A stretch of 6,752 nt of DNA, taken from the NCBI GenBank assembly GCA_964347035.1, contig CAYFXE010000071.1, forward strand, positions 1 to 6,752, in the 5' to 3' direction. Under the pieces are notes generated by a model, which had not been told where the DNA came from, did no database searches, and saw only the letters and a program-made list of their open reading frames with translations. Below are positions 1 to 6,362 of this stretch, piece after piece. The translations under genes were made by a program, and so were the position numbers. Source of the stretch: CAYFXE01 sp964347035. Its GTDB lineage: Bacteria; Acidobacteriota; Aminicenantia; Aminicenantales; Aminicenantaceae. Position 1 is the first letter of the stretch. Each line of letters begins with the position of its first letter.

Positions 1-41
1 GGAAAAGCTGTTTCTCTGCCTTTACCCGAGTACAAAACCTT

Positions 42-59
42 GGGATAAGTCCTGACCCC
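42..59. repeat. Possible degenerate half-site of the 84-bp palindromic element
   Basis: The last eight bases here (52-59, CTGACCCC) are identical to the outer end of the right arm of the inverted repeat at 2820-2837. An AAG triplet further in also matches in register, giving about 11 of 18 identical positions. No matching left arm is visible to its left, but for an element of the same 84-bp length that arm would lie before base 1. It could equally be a chance match to a short motif. Confidence 0.25.
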
Positions 60-77
60 ATAAGCTCCCCTTTTTTC

Positions 78-106
78 TTGACAGGATCAGAGGCAAGTGA
101 TAAATA
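78..106 (+). promoter_or_regulatory. Putative sigma-70 promoter of the M14 peptidase gene
   Basis: A perfect TTGACA -35 box (78-83) is followed after 17 bases by TAAATA (101-106), a weak -10. An alternative -10, GATAAA at 99-104, fits TATAAT better but leaves only 15 bases of spacer. Transcription would begin near 112, leaving a leader of about 24 bases that contains the Shine-Dalgarno at 124-130. The position suits the gene, but this is motif matching by eye. Confidence 0.4.
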
Positions 107-135
107 AAAGCTTCATTTAAAACAAGGAGGGATGC

Positions 136-2745
136 ATGAAAGGCAAACAGGATTTATTAAGAGGCATAACCTGTTTCATTGTTTTATTGTTCTTCCCCTT
201 GATTCTTGGAGCGCAGACATCACCCGAGGATTTTCTTGGGCATCAAGTCGGAGCGGATCGAAAACTGGCCGACTACGGCCAGATTCAGGAGTATTTCCAA
301 AAACTCGACCAGGAATCCGAGAAAATCAAAGTCTTAACAATAGGTGAATCGACGCTTAAAAAGCCGATGATCATGGCGGTTATTACTGCCGAAGAAAACA
401 TGGCCAAGCTCGATACTTACCGGGAGATCACCCGAAAACTGCGGGATGCTCGAGATCTGTCCCCAGATGAGGCAAAAAGACTCGCCAAAGAAGGCAAGGT
501 CATCCTGCTCATCACCTGCAATATCCACGCCACTGAAATCGCTGCTGCCCAGATGTCGATGGAGCTTGCCTACAAGTTGGTTACAGGGGACACTCCGTTT
601 GAGGCAGAGAAGGTTTTAAAGGATGTTATTCTTCTTCTTGTTCCGACTTCAAATCCTGATGGGGAGCAGATGGTGGTCGATTGGTACAGAAAATATGTCG
701 GGACAAAATATGAAGGGGGGAGGATGCCTTGGCTTTACCAACATTATGCTGGCCATGATAACAACCGAGATTGGTTTATGTTTAATCTCTCTGAAACAAA
801 GGCCGTGACCAAGGTGCTTTATCATGATTGGATTCCTCAAATACACATCGATGAACACCAGATGGGATCGACAGGTGCCCGTCTGTTCGTACCTCCCTTC
901 ATGGACCCACCAGTACCGAACGTCCATCCTCTTCTCTGGCGAGGAGTTAATCTCTGTGGATCCAATATGTCCTTTGATTTACAGAAGAATGGGTTCAAGG
1001 GGGTTGTTCATGGAAGAAGCTACACAGGATGGTGGATCGGGGCCTGCGATGATACTTCTTGGCTACATAATACCATCGGTATCCTGAGTGAGATGGCTTC
1101 GGTCAAAGTGGCAACTCCCATCTACATTGATCCGACTGAGCTGCCCAAATCATATTACGAAAAACGGATGAATTTTCCTGATCCATGGCCTGGCGGATGG
1201 TGGAGGCTTCGCCACCTCGTCGACTATGAACTCACTCTTTCTCTGAGCCTGATTAAAACAGCTTATATTCATAAACAGGATTTTCTGTACAACTTTTATC
1301 AGATGGGCAGGGATGCTATCGAGCAAGGGGAGAAAGGGCATCCATTTGCCTTCGTGATTCCTGAAAAACAGCGAGATTATCCCACGGCCCTGAGGATGTT
1401 GGATGTTTTGATGTTCGGCGGAATTGAAATCCATCAGGCGAAAGAAGACTTTGTGGCAGATGGTAAACTCTTCCCTGCTGGCTCTTTCGTAGTTCTGATG
1501 TCTCAACCATACCGACCGTATGCCCAGGCTCTGCTCGAAAAACAAAAATATCCTGACCTGCGGCAGTATCCAGGTGGACCTCCGATTCCGCCCTATGATA
1601 ACGCTGGCTGGACTCTCCCCCTCCAGCTGGGTGTCAACTGCGAAAGAATCGAACATCCTTTTGAAGTCGGATTGGAAAGACTGGGGGAAGTGCCCTATCC
1701 GAGTGTCAAGGCTCCCACAGATACGGCTCCTTATATCATACTGGATTCTCGAAATAATGCCTCCTTTGCCGTTGTCTTTTCTCTTTTAAAGGAAGGGGCG
1801 GAAATCTCAAGAGCCAAGGATAATTTTAAAGCAGATGATTTTGAAGCCGCGGCCGGAAGTTTCATCATCAAGAGTTCTCCCCAGGTTCAAAAAGTCCTTC
1901 CTGGATTCCTGGAAAAATGGCATCTAAAGGGCTATGAGATGGATAATATCGAAAATATTCCTCATTCTCCTCTAAAAAACTCAAGAGTCGGCCTGTATCA
2001 GTCTTGGAGGTCGAACATGGATGAAGGGTGGACGCGTTATGTTCTGGATGATTTAGAGATCCCTTTCACTACACTCCACAACAAAGATTTCAAGGGCACC
2101 AAGAAAAGAAAGGTGGACCTTAAAGCAAAGTTCGACGTGATCGTCTTCGCCAGCGAAAGTCCTGAAATCATCAAATCAGGAAAACCGAGTCCGACCTCCC
2201 GCTATTACAGGCGCTATACCGAAATGCCGCCCGAGTATGAAGGTGGTATCGAGAAAGAGGGAGTGGAGGCATTGAAGACATTTGTCGAAAACGGAGGAAT
2301 TCTCGTCACCTTGAATAGTGCTTGTGAATTGATTCTTAAGGAATTTAAAGTCCCTGCCAGTAACGCTCTTGAGAGAGTGGACAGGACAAAGTTCTTCTGC
2401 CCCACCTCCATCCTCAAGCTCAAAGTCAATAATAAAACGCCGATCGGGTACGGAATGCCAGAAAAAGCCGCTGGTATGTTCTCAAGAAGCCTGGCCATAA
2501 GCACTTCGGTCCCCCGCTCAGGCGATTGGGATAGGACTGTTGTGGCCAGTTACCCTTCGGAGGACATCCTACTCAGCGGTTGGCTCCTGGGAGAGGAAGT
2601 CATTGCGCGAAAGGCGGCTGTGGTCGACGCCAAATATCAAAAGGGTCATATCATTCTCATCGGCTTCCGCTGTCAGCACAGAGCCCAATCCCACGGAACA
2701 TACAAATTCTTGCTCAATGCCCTTCTATATCCTGAAGCAAAGTAG
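136..2745 (+). CDS. Secreted M14-family zinc carboxypeptidase-like protein with long C-terminal region
   Basis: An 869-residue exported metallopeptidase that probably trims proteins or peptides outside the cytoplasm. Residues 1-26 form a signal peptide: a basic start, a hydrophobic core and likely cleavage after LGA. The M14 domain covers about 40-330. Zinc ligands are H131 and E134 (HATE motif) and H241 (DEHQMGS). N210-R211 in DNNRDW match the substrate-binding Asn-Arg of carboxypeptidase A, R185 matches its further arginine, and E319 (ILSE) matches the general base. NPDG is at 173-176. All key residues are present, so the enzyme should be active. The remaining ~500 residues include a region at about 615-740 (RVGLYQSW, FDVIVFAS, FVENGGILVTL) resembling the class I glutamine-amidotransferase-like fold, with no obvious catalytic Cys-His pair. 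The ATG at 136 is chosen because AAGGAGGG (124-131) sits correctly for it; an ATG at 132 is too close and in another frame. Family assignment is firm; the substrate is unknown. Confidence 0.93.
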   Translation: MKGKQDLLRGITCFIVLLFFPLILGAQTSPEDFLGHQVGADRKLADYGQIQEYFQKLDQESEKIKVLTIGESTLKKPMIMAVITAEENMAKLDTYREITRKLRDARDLSPDEAKRLAKEGKVILLITCNIHATEIAAAQMSMELAYKLVTGDTPFEAEKVLKDVILLLVPTSNPDGEQMVVDWYRKYVGTKYEGGRMPWLYQHYAGHDNNRDWFMFNLSETKAVTKVLYHDWIPQIHIDEHQMGSTGARLFVPPFMDPPVPNVHPLLWRGVNLCGSNMSFDLQKNGFKGVVHGRSYTGWWIGACDDTSWLHNTIGILSEMASVKVATPIYIDPTELPKSYYEKRMNFPDPWPGGWWRLRHLVDYELTLSLSLIKTAYIHKQDFLYNFYQMGRDAIEQGEKGHPFAFVIPEKQRDYPTALRMLDVLMFGGIEIHQAKEDFVADGKLFPAGSFVVLMSQPYRPYAQALLEKQKYPDLRQYPGGPPIPPYDNAGWTLPLQLGVNCERIEHPFEVGLERLGEVPYPSVKAPTDTAPYIILDSRNNASFAVVFSLLKEGAEISRAKDNFKADDFEAAAGSFIIKSSPQVQKVLPGFLEKWHLKGYEMDNIENIPHSPLKNSRVGLYQSWRSNMDEGWTRYVLDDLEIPFTTLHNKDFKGTKKRKVDLKAKFDVIVFASESPEIIKSGKPSPTSRYYRRYTEMPPEYEGGIEKEGVEALKTFVENGGILVTLNSACELILKEFKVPASNALERVDRTKFFCPTSILKLKVNNKTPIGYGMPEKAAGMFSRSLAISTSVPRSGDWDRTVVASYPSEDILLSGWLLGEEVIARKAAVVDAKYQKGHIILIGFRCQHRAQSHGTYKFLLNALLYPEAK

Positions 2746-2753
2746 TCAAAATT

Positions 2754-2837
2754 GGGGTCAGACCTTGATAAATTGATTTTTTTTCGATTCATCATGTCAT
2801 GTCAGCAGAAAAACTCAAATTATCAAGGTCTGACCCC
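2754..2837. repeat. 84-bp palindromic element with 18-bp perfect inverted ends (MITE/REPIN-like)
   Basis: The arms 2754-2771 and 2820-2837 are perfect reverse complements (outer end GGGGTCAGACC, inner part TTGATAA). After an A-A mismatch the pairing continues with 4 bp (2773-2776 with 2815-2818). After a T-C mismatch it goes on through a T-run opposite an A-run (2778-2784 with 2807-2813, one G-T wobble). That gives 28 Watson-Crick pairs and one wobble over 31 positions, with a 22-base loop (2785-2806). There is no coding capacity. The size, non-coding nature and GGGGTCAGACC ends resemble miniature elements or paired REP sequences mobilised in trans by Y1 (TnpA-REP) transposases; that link is from memory. 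It starts 8 bases after the M14 stop, and the transcript would fold into a strong hairpin, but no U-run follows it on either strand. Confidence 0.75.
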
Positions 2838-2850
2838 TCAAAATGTCTTG

Positions 2851-2879
2851 TTGCACTGTGTGTAAACATGCCTTATAAT
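2851..2879 (+). promoter_or_regulatory. Sigma-70 promoter of the ArsR-type regulator gene
   Basis: A perfect TATAAT -10 box lies at 2874-2879, with TTGCAC (2851-2856, 3 of 6 to consensus) exactly 17 bases upstream. Transcription would start near 2886, within the AT-rich palindrome described next, and about 37 bases before the start codon. This promoter lies just outside the palindromic element, so the regulator has its own start and need not depend on read-through from the M14 gene. Confidence 0.6.
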
Positions 2880-2883
2880 TTTT

Positions 2884-2903
2884 TTATTAGAATATTTTAA
2901 TAA
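2884..2903. promoter_or_regulatory. Candidate autoregulatory operator, 20-bp AT-rich palindrome
   Basis: TTATTA (2884-2889) and TAATAA (2898-2903) are exact reverse complements. The middle AATATT (2891-2896) is self-complementary about the same centre, so only the G2890/T2897 pair is mismatched in 20 bases. The palindrome starts 4 bases after the -10 box and covers the expected transcription start, where a bound dimer would block RNA polymerase. ArsR/SmtB proteins typically bind AT-rich dyads at their own promoters. AT-rich sequence forms palindromes by chance fairly easily, so this is moderate support. Confidence 0.45.
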
Positions 2904-2922
2904 TTTAAGTAGAGAGTTGTTC

Positions 2923-3255
2923 ATGGAAAAAAAAGACTTCTATCAATTACATTCAGAACTCTGCAAAACTCTGTCACACCCCAAAAGGCAGGAAATCCTG
3001 GATAATCTCCGCAAGGAAGAGATGTCTGTCACTGAATTGGCCGAAAATACAAAGATATCTCAAGCCAACTTATCTCAACATCTGGCCATATTAAGAGCCA
3101 AGGGCATCGTCAGGGCGCGTCGGGTGGGAATAAACGTTTATTATTCCATCTCCAACACGAAGATTATCAAGGCCTTCGATCTGATAAGCGAGGTTCTACG
3201 GGAAGCTCTCCTTTCTCAGTCAGAAACAGTCAAGGAGGCCATCCAAAAAAAATAA
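2923..3255 (+). CDS. ArsR/SmtB-family winged-helix transcriptional regulator
   Basis: A 110-residue DNA-binding protein, a typical length for this family of dimeric winged-helix repressors. ELCKTLSHPKRQEILDNL (12-29) is the characteristic first part of the domain. The helix-turn-helix runs from about 35 to 60, with recognition helix SQANLSQHLAIL (46-57). The wing is at about 63-77, and a C-terminal helix (80-98) would dimerise. The metal-binding ELCVCDLC motif of classic ArsR is absent and there is only one cysteine (C14), so a standard cysteine metal site or a two-cysteine sulfide/redox switch is unlikely. The ligand is unknown. The ATG at 2923 is preferred over an in-frame TTG at 2917 because GAGAG (2912-2916) is 6 bases from the ATG but abuts the TTG. 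No gene follows on this strand before a terminator, so it is a single-gene unit. Whether it controls the neighbouring peptidase genes cannot be told from the sequence. Confidence 0.9.
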   Translation: MEKKDFYQLHSELCKTLSHPKRQEILDNLRKEEMSVTELAENTKISQANLSQHLAILRAKGIVRARRVGINVYYSISNTKIIKAFDLISEVLREALLSQSETVKEAIQKK

Positions 3256-3272
3256 AAAAAGTCATTCTTTAT

Positions 3273-3305
3273 CAGGGGGAAAAAGGAAAAACCCTCTGTT
3301 TGTTT
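3273..3305 (+). terminator. Rho-independent terminator after the regulator gene
   Basis: CAGGGGG (3273-3279) pairs with CCCTCTG (3292-3298) over 7 positions including one G-T wobble. A 12-base A/G-rich loop separates the arms, and TTTGTTT (3299-3305) follows. This is 17 bases after the regulator stop and reaches the stop of the convergent yjbQ-like gene. Read on the other strand the wobble becomes an A-C mismatch and the T-run (3254-3260 region) lies about 12 bases away, so it may terminate that side only weakly. Confidence 0.55.
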
Positions 3306-3723
3306 AATCGCCGATAATCTTGACCAACACCCTTTTTCGGCGCCTTCCGTCAAACTCACCGTAAAAAATCTGCTCCCAGGGACCAAAATCCAACTTCCCC
3401 TGGGTGATGGCCACAACCACCTCTCGACCCATGATCGTTCTCTTCAGGTGGGCATCAGCATTGTCCTCGCCCGTTAGGTTGTGATCATACTTAGATACGG
3501 GTTCATGAGGGGCAAATTTCTCCAACCAGGCCTCAAAATCCCGGTGAAGACCAGACTCATCGTCATTAATGAACACGCTGGCCGTAATGTGCATGGCGTT
3601 GACCAGGCAAAGTCCTTCCCTGACATCGCTCTTTTTAACACAGGATTCTACTTGAGGCGTGATATTCACGAATTCCCGCCTTGTTGCCGTGTTAAACGTT
3701 AAATATTCAGTAAAGGATTTCAC
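3304..3723 (-). CDS. yjbQ: YjbQ-family (UPF0047) protein
   Basis: A 139-residue protein of the YjbQ/UPF0047 family, which usually has about 130-140 residues. Family hallmarks are HITASVFIND (from H45), YDHN with H81, DAHLKRTIMG with H92, and the C-terminal block ITQGKLDFGPWEQIF (106-120). These conserved histidines and acidic residues line the presumed active site. Members are often labelled secondary thiamine-phosphate synthase because the E. coli protein shows weak activity of that kind; the true physiological role is uncertain. I choose the GTG at 3723, which has GGGAGG at 3734-3729 with 5 bases of spacing. An ATG at 3741 would give 145 residues but has its purine-rich stretch almost touching it. 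From the GTG, the gap to the upstream transporter stop is 10 bases, so it is the last gene of the operon and probably translationally coupled. No link to peptide use is evident. Confidence 0.92.
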   Translation of the reverse strand: MKSFTEYLTFNTATRREFVNITPQVESCVKKSDVREGLCLVNAMHITASVFINDDESGLHRDFEAWLEKFAPHEPVSKYDHNLTGEDNADAHLKRTIMGREVVVAITQGKLDFGPWEQIFYGEFDGRRRKRVLVKIIGD

Positions 3724-3728
3724 GGCGA

Positions 3729-3734
3729 CCTCCC
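3729..3734 (-). promoter_or_regulatory. Shine-Dalgarno that decides the yjbQ start
   Basis: GGGAGG on the minus strand, 5 bases before GTG 3723. Its first G is also the last base of the transporter's TAG stop, so a ribosome finishing the transporter is placed directly on the next start. It lies inside the longer ATG-initiated version of the gene, which argues against that version. Confidence 0.65.
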
Positions 3735-5233
3735 TATTCATTCCTCTTCAAACTAATCCATATTCCCCCTCCTCCCAACGCGAGTAAAATCAAGGATTGG
3801 ACGAAGGTCTTCCATTGAATCTCGGGAGCGAGGAAGAGAGAATATATGAAAAAGTAAAGTCCTCCAGCAGTTAGAACAATATAGATGCCCAGCATGACTT
3901 TCCAGGCCTTCCGGTTGGCTTGAGGTGTATCCTTCGAGAAATATTTATTGTAAAGGAGTAAGCAGCTCAGACAGACAACACCTAAAACGGCAAAAATCAG
4001 CCAGAACGACCTGATTTGGCTTATGACGTCCGGGGCAAGGGGAACACCTGTGGCCACGGCTTCTGGAGGAGGAGCAATGGGCTTGAGGATTCTTTCATAC
4101 ATGACAGCACCGATATTGCTCCCGAACAGGCTTCCGATAACGCCATAAAGGAAAGCATATCCCATGTAAACCGCGACTTTGTCTTTGGGAGCCGCCAGAC
4201 CGACATAGCTGTAATATTTTGGATGAGCCGTCATTTCCCCTAATGAAAACACTGCTATTCCTAATACAAAGTACCAGGCATTATGGGTAAAGGCCAGGAC
4301 GAGAAAACCCGACGAGCCGATGATGATTCCTGTGGCCATGACCGGAAGAGGCTTGAGATTTTTCACGATCCGGCTGATGAAGACTACGAGAAGGATGATG
4401 GTTCCCGCATTGATGACGGTCACGTGTTCCACATCAAATTGGAAGGGGATGCCGAGCTTGACCATGAATTCATCGACTGGGGAACGGGTGATAAAATCGC
4501 GCAGATACCAGAGGACAGAACCGAACATCTGAAAATACAGGATCCAAAAACAGGAATAGACAGCAATCAGAAGCATAAATCGGGAATCTCTCAGAACAAG
4601 CAGGGCCTCACTCAGGACCTGGCCTATCTTTTTCGTGCTTTCCTCTCTTTTCGGATCTTTATACAGAAAGGCGGCGGGAAAGAGCATCAGAAAACACCAC
4701 AGCGCCGAGGAGAAAAACACATATTTCCAGCTGAATCCCTTAATCCAACTTACAAAAAGAGGAGCTAAGAAAGCTCCTAAGTTGATACTCCAGTAGTAAA
4801 CGCCAAACCCGAAGCCGCTGTTGTCTTTGGTGGTGGTTCTGGCTACTGTTCCGGTGATGATGGGCTTGAAGAGACCACTCCCTGTGGCCATGATCAGGAG
4901 AAACAAAAAGATCAAACCATAAGAAGTAAAATTGCCGGCAGCAAAATAGCCAACGCTGAGCAGAGAAAAGGCCACAAGAAGCATCCGGCGGTAGCCGAGG
5001 CGCTCAGCCAGAGCACCTCCCAGGATGGGGATGATATAGGTCAAAGCATAGACAAATCCTTGGAGAATCCCCACAGATTGCTCACTGAAGAACAGAACCT
5101 TAGCCAAATAGTGGGCAAGGACTGCATTCAATCCATAATAGGCTCCCCGCTCGAACAACTCCATCAGATTGGCCACCCAAAAGGTTCTCGGGAACGTCAA
5201 AAGAACGGGTTTCTTTTTCTCTGTTTCTGTCAT
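3734..5233 (-). CDS. POT/PTR-family proton-coupled peptide transporter
   Basis: A 499-residue inner-membrane protein of the major facilitator superfamily, proton-dependent oligopeptide transporter branch, expected to import di- and tripeptides with protons. The N-terminal signature is present as ELFERGAYYG (25-34): E25, E28, R29 and the YYG are kept, while the usual Phe after ER is Gly. K123 (GLFKP) in TM4, YYWSINLG (146-153, the second family signature) and E333 (LGEMTAHP) in TM10 match the charged residues used for proton coupling and peptide binding. About 14 membrane spans can be traced by eye, the last two (446-466 and 475-494) lying after the 12-span core. The ATG at 5233 has AAGGAG 6 bases upstream; extension to 5278 would overlap the upstream gene and is unlikely. 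It sits 28 bases after a secreted aminopeptidase gene and just before yjbQ. Peptides are the likely but untested substrate. Confidence 0.9.
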   Translation of the reverse strand: MTETEKKKPVLLTFPRTFWVANLMELFERGAYYGLNAVLAHYLAKVLFFSEQSVGILQGFVYALTYIIPILGGALAERLGYRRMLLVAFSLLSVGYFAAGNFTSYGLIFLFLLIMATGSGLFKPIITGTVARTTTKDNSGFGFGVYYWSINLGAFLAPLFVSWIKGFSWKYVFFSSALWCFLMLFPAAFLYKDPKREESTKKIGQVLSEALLVLRDSRFMLLIAVYSCFWILYFQMFGSVLWYLRDFITRSPVDEFMVKLGIPFQFDVEHVTVINAGTIILLVVFISRIVKNLKPLPVMATGIIIGSSGFLVLAFTHNAWYFVLGIAVFSLGEMTAHPKYYSYVGLAAPKDKVAVYMGYAFLYGVIGSLFGSNIGAVMYERILKPIAPPPEAVATGVPLAPDVISQIRSFWLIFAVLGVVCLSCLLLYNKYFSKDTPQANRKAWKVMLGIYIVLTAGGLYFFIYSLFLAPEIQWKTFVQSLILLALGGGGIWISLKRNE

Positions 5234-5239
5234 ATGACA

Positions 5240-5245
5240 CTCCTT
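5240..5245 (-). promoter_or_regulatory. Shine-Dalgarno of the transporter gene
   Basis: AAGGAG on the minus strand, 6 bases before the ATG at 5233. It lies in the 28-base gap between the M42 peptidase stop and the transporter, and selects this start over in-frame codons further upstream, including the one at 5278. Confidence 0.7.
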
Positions 5246-5261
5246 GTATACAAAATATCCA

Positions 5262-6362
5262 TCACCAATCTTTGACAATGGCTATAATGAGGTCGGTCAG
5301 AGCTTCCAAGTCCTGCCGATGGATCTTCTCGATAAAAGAGTGGGAATATGTGCCTGGCCAGGAAAGAGGGATATCCACGGCTCCCTCTGGAACAAAGACC
5401 GATCCGTCGTTTCCTCCCCTTGTATAACCGAGCTGAACAGGAATGCTGTGGGTGCGGGCGATATCCAGGACTTTTTTAAATTCAGATTGAGGTGCAATAT
5501 TGCTGCTATCTATGGCTCGAACCACAACTCCTTTTCCCAGCAGTGTATAAGCGAACCGTCTAGATTCGAGAGGAGAATCCGATGATACGAAAGTGTCAAC
5601 AGCGAAGACAGAGTCGGGCTTAAGACTCTCGGCAATTGAGGAGGCGCCGATGAGACCGGTCTCCTCCTGGACATCCCAGACGAAGGTGATGGTCTTGTTC
5701 TTGATTTTATTCCAATCGATCTTATGAGATGCTGCCAGGAGAGCTGCACATCCTGCTCGATCGTCCACAGCTCTTGTGGCGATGATGTCTGGAGTGAGAT
5801 CTATGATTTTCTTATTAATCGTGACTTGATCGCCTACCTGCACTCCTAGTCTTTTGGCCTCTTCTTCACTGGAGACTCCGAGATAAATCTCGATATTTTC
5901 TAAGTCATATGTTTTCAATTCCTGGTCATTTTTGTAATAATCGGATCTGGGCATTACAATTCCTTCGACGGATCCTTCGTTTGTATAGATGACGACAGAC
6001 CGTCCTTCGTACATCTGAAGAAAAAATCCTCCTTTTCTTTCAACCTTGAGAGTTCCAACAGGAGTTATCTCCTGGACCACAAATCCTATCTCATCCGTAT
6101 GCGCTACAAACAGGAGATGAGGTCTTCCTTCTCCTTCCGTGAACCAAAGATTATGTATGTGGTCTCTTTGAATTCTTAACTGCGCAGGCAGTAAGGATTG
6201 GATAAAGTCAGCTACGTTCTGTTCAGATCCTGAGACTCCTGGGATGAGCACAAGATTCTTCAGCAGATTCCACGGGGAATGGTTATTCCTATTCTGGCCA
6301 CCAAATGCAGGTGAGACAACAATGAGAATAATAAGCGTCCAGATCCATTTGGTTTTTTTCAT
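5262..6362 (-). CDS. Secreted M42-family aminopeptidase (FrvX-like)
   Basis: A 366-residue dinuclear metallo-aminopeptidase of the M42 (TET/FrvX) family, which removes N-terminal residues from peptides. All expected residues are visible (numbered from this start): H88 and D90 in AHTDEIGF, bridging D200 in VDDRAG, catalytic E233 and ligand E234 in QEETGLIGA, D256 in VDTF, and H341 in TYSHSFIE. GGND at 316-319 replaces the more usual GGTD. Residues 1-22 (KKTKW, then a hydrophobic stretch ending SPAFG) form a signal peptide or membrane anchor, unusual because M42 enzymes are generally cytoplasmic. The second of two adjacent ATGs (6362) is chosen since GGGGAGG is 5 bases from it but only 2 from the ATG at 6365; either choice overlaps the upstream stop. 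The gene lies between a degenerate M42 paralogue and a peptide transporter, fitting extracytoplasmic peptide trimming followed by uptake. Confidence 0.93.
   Translation of the reverse strand: MKKTKWIWTLIILIVVSPAFGGQNRNNHSPWNLLKNLVLIPGVSGSEQNVADFIQSLLPAQLRIQRDHIHNLWFTEGEGRPHLLFVAHTDEIGFVVQEITPVGTLKVERKGGFFLQMYEGRSVVIYTNEGSVEGIVMPRSDYYKNDQELKTYDLENIEIYLGVSSEEEAKRLGVQVGDQVTINKKIIDLTPDIIATRAVDDRAGCAALLAASHKIDWNKIKNKTITFVWDVQEETGLIGASSIAESLKPDSVFAVDTFVSSDSPLESRRFAYTLLGKGVVVRAIDSSNIAPQSEFKKVLDIARTHSIPVQLGYTRGGNDGSVFVPEGAVDIPLSWPGTYSHSFIEKIHRQDLEALTDLIIAIVKDW

Noticed and set aside
1150..1656. 168-codon open frame on the minus strand
   Set aside because: It lies wholly inside the M14 peptidase gene, shows no recognisable domain, and is best explained as an antisense shadow.
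2794..2803. Two tandem ATGTC units in the loop of the palindromic element
   Set aside because: Two five-base units are too few to be called a repeat and may be chance.
2754..2837. The palindrome as a standard Rho-independent terminator of the M14 gene
   Set aside because: The stem is far longer than usual and no U-run follows it on either strand. An insertion element fits better, though it could still affect transcript ends.
3304..3741. ATG at 3741 as the start of the YjbQ-family gene
   Set aside because: The purine-rich stretch before it is almost touching the ATG, while GGGAGG lies within the extra codons at the right distance from GTG 3723. The shorter protein also matches family length.
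4283..4768. 161-codon open frame on the plus strand
   Set aside because: It is antisense to the transporter gene. Its strongly charged, low-complexity composition is what the reverse complement of membrane-protein codons produces, and it has no convincing family features.
5272..5288. TTGACA followed by TATAAT on the + strand
   Set aside because: The two boxes are only 5 bases apart, far from the 16-18 needed. They lie inside the 3' end of the M42 gene on the opposite strand with no gene to drive.
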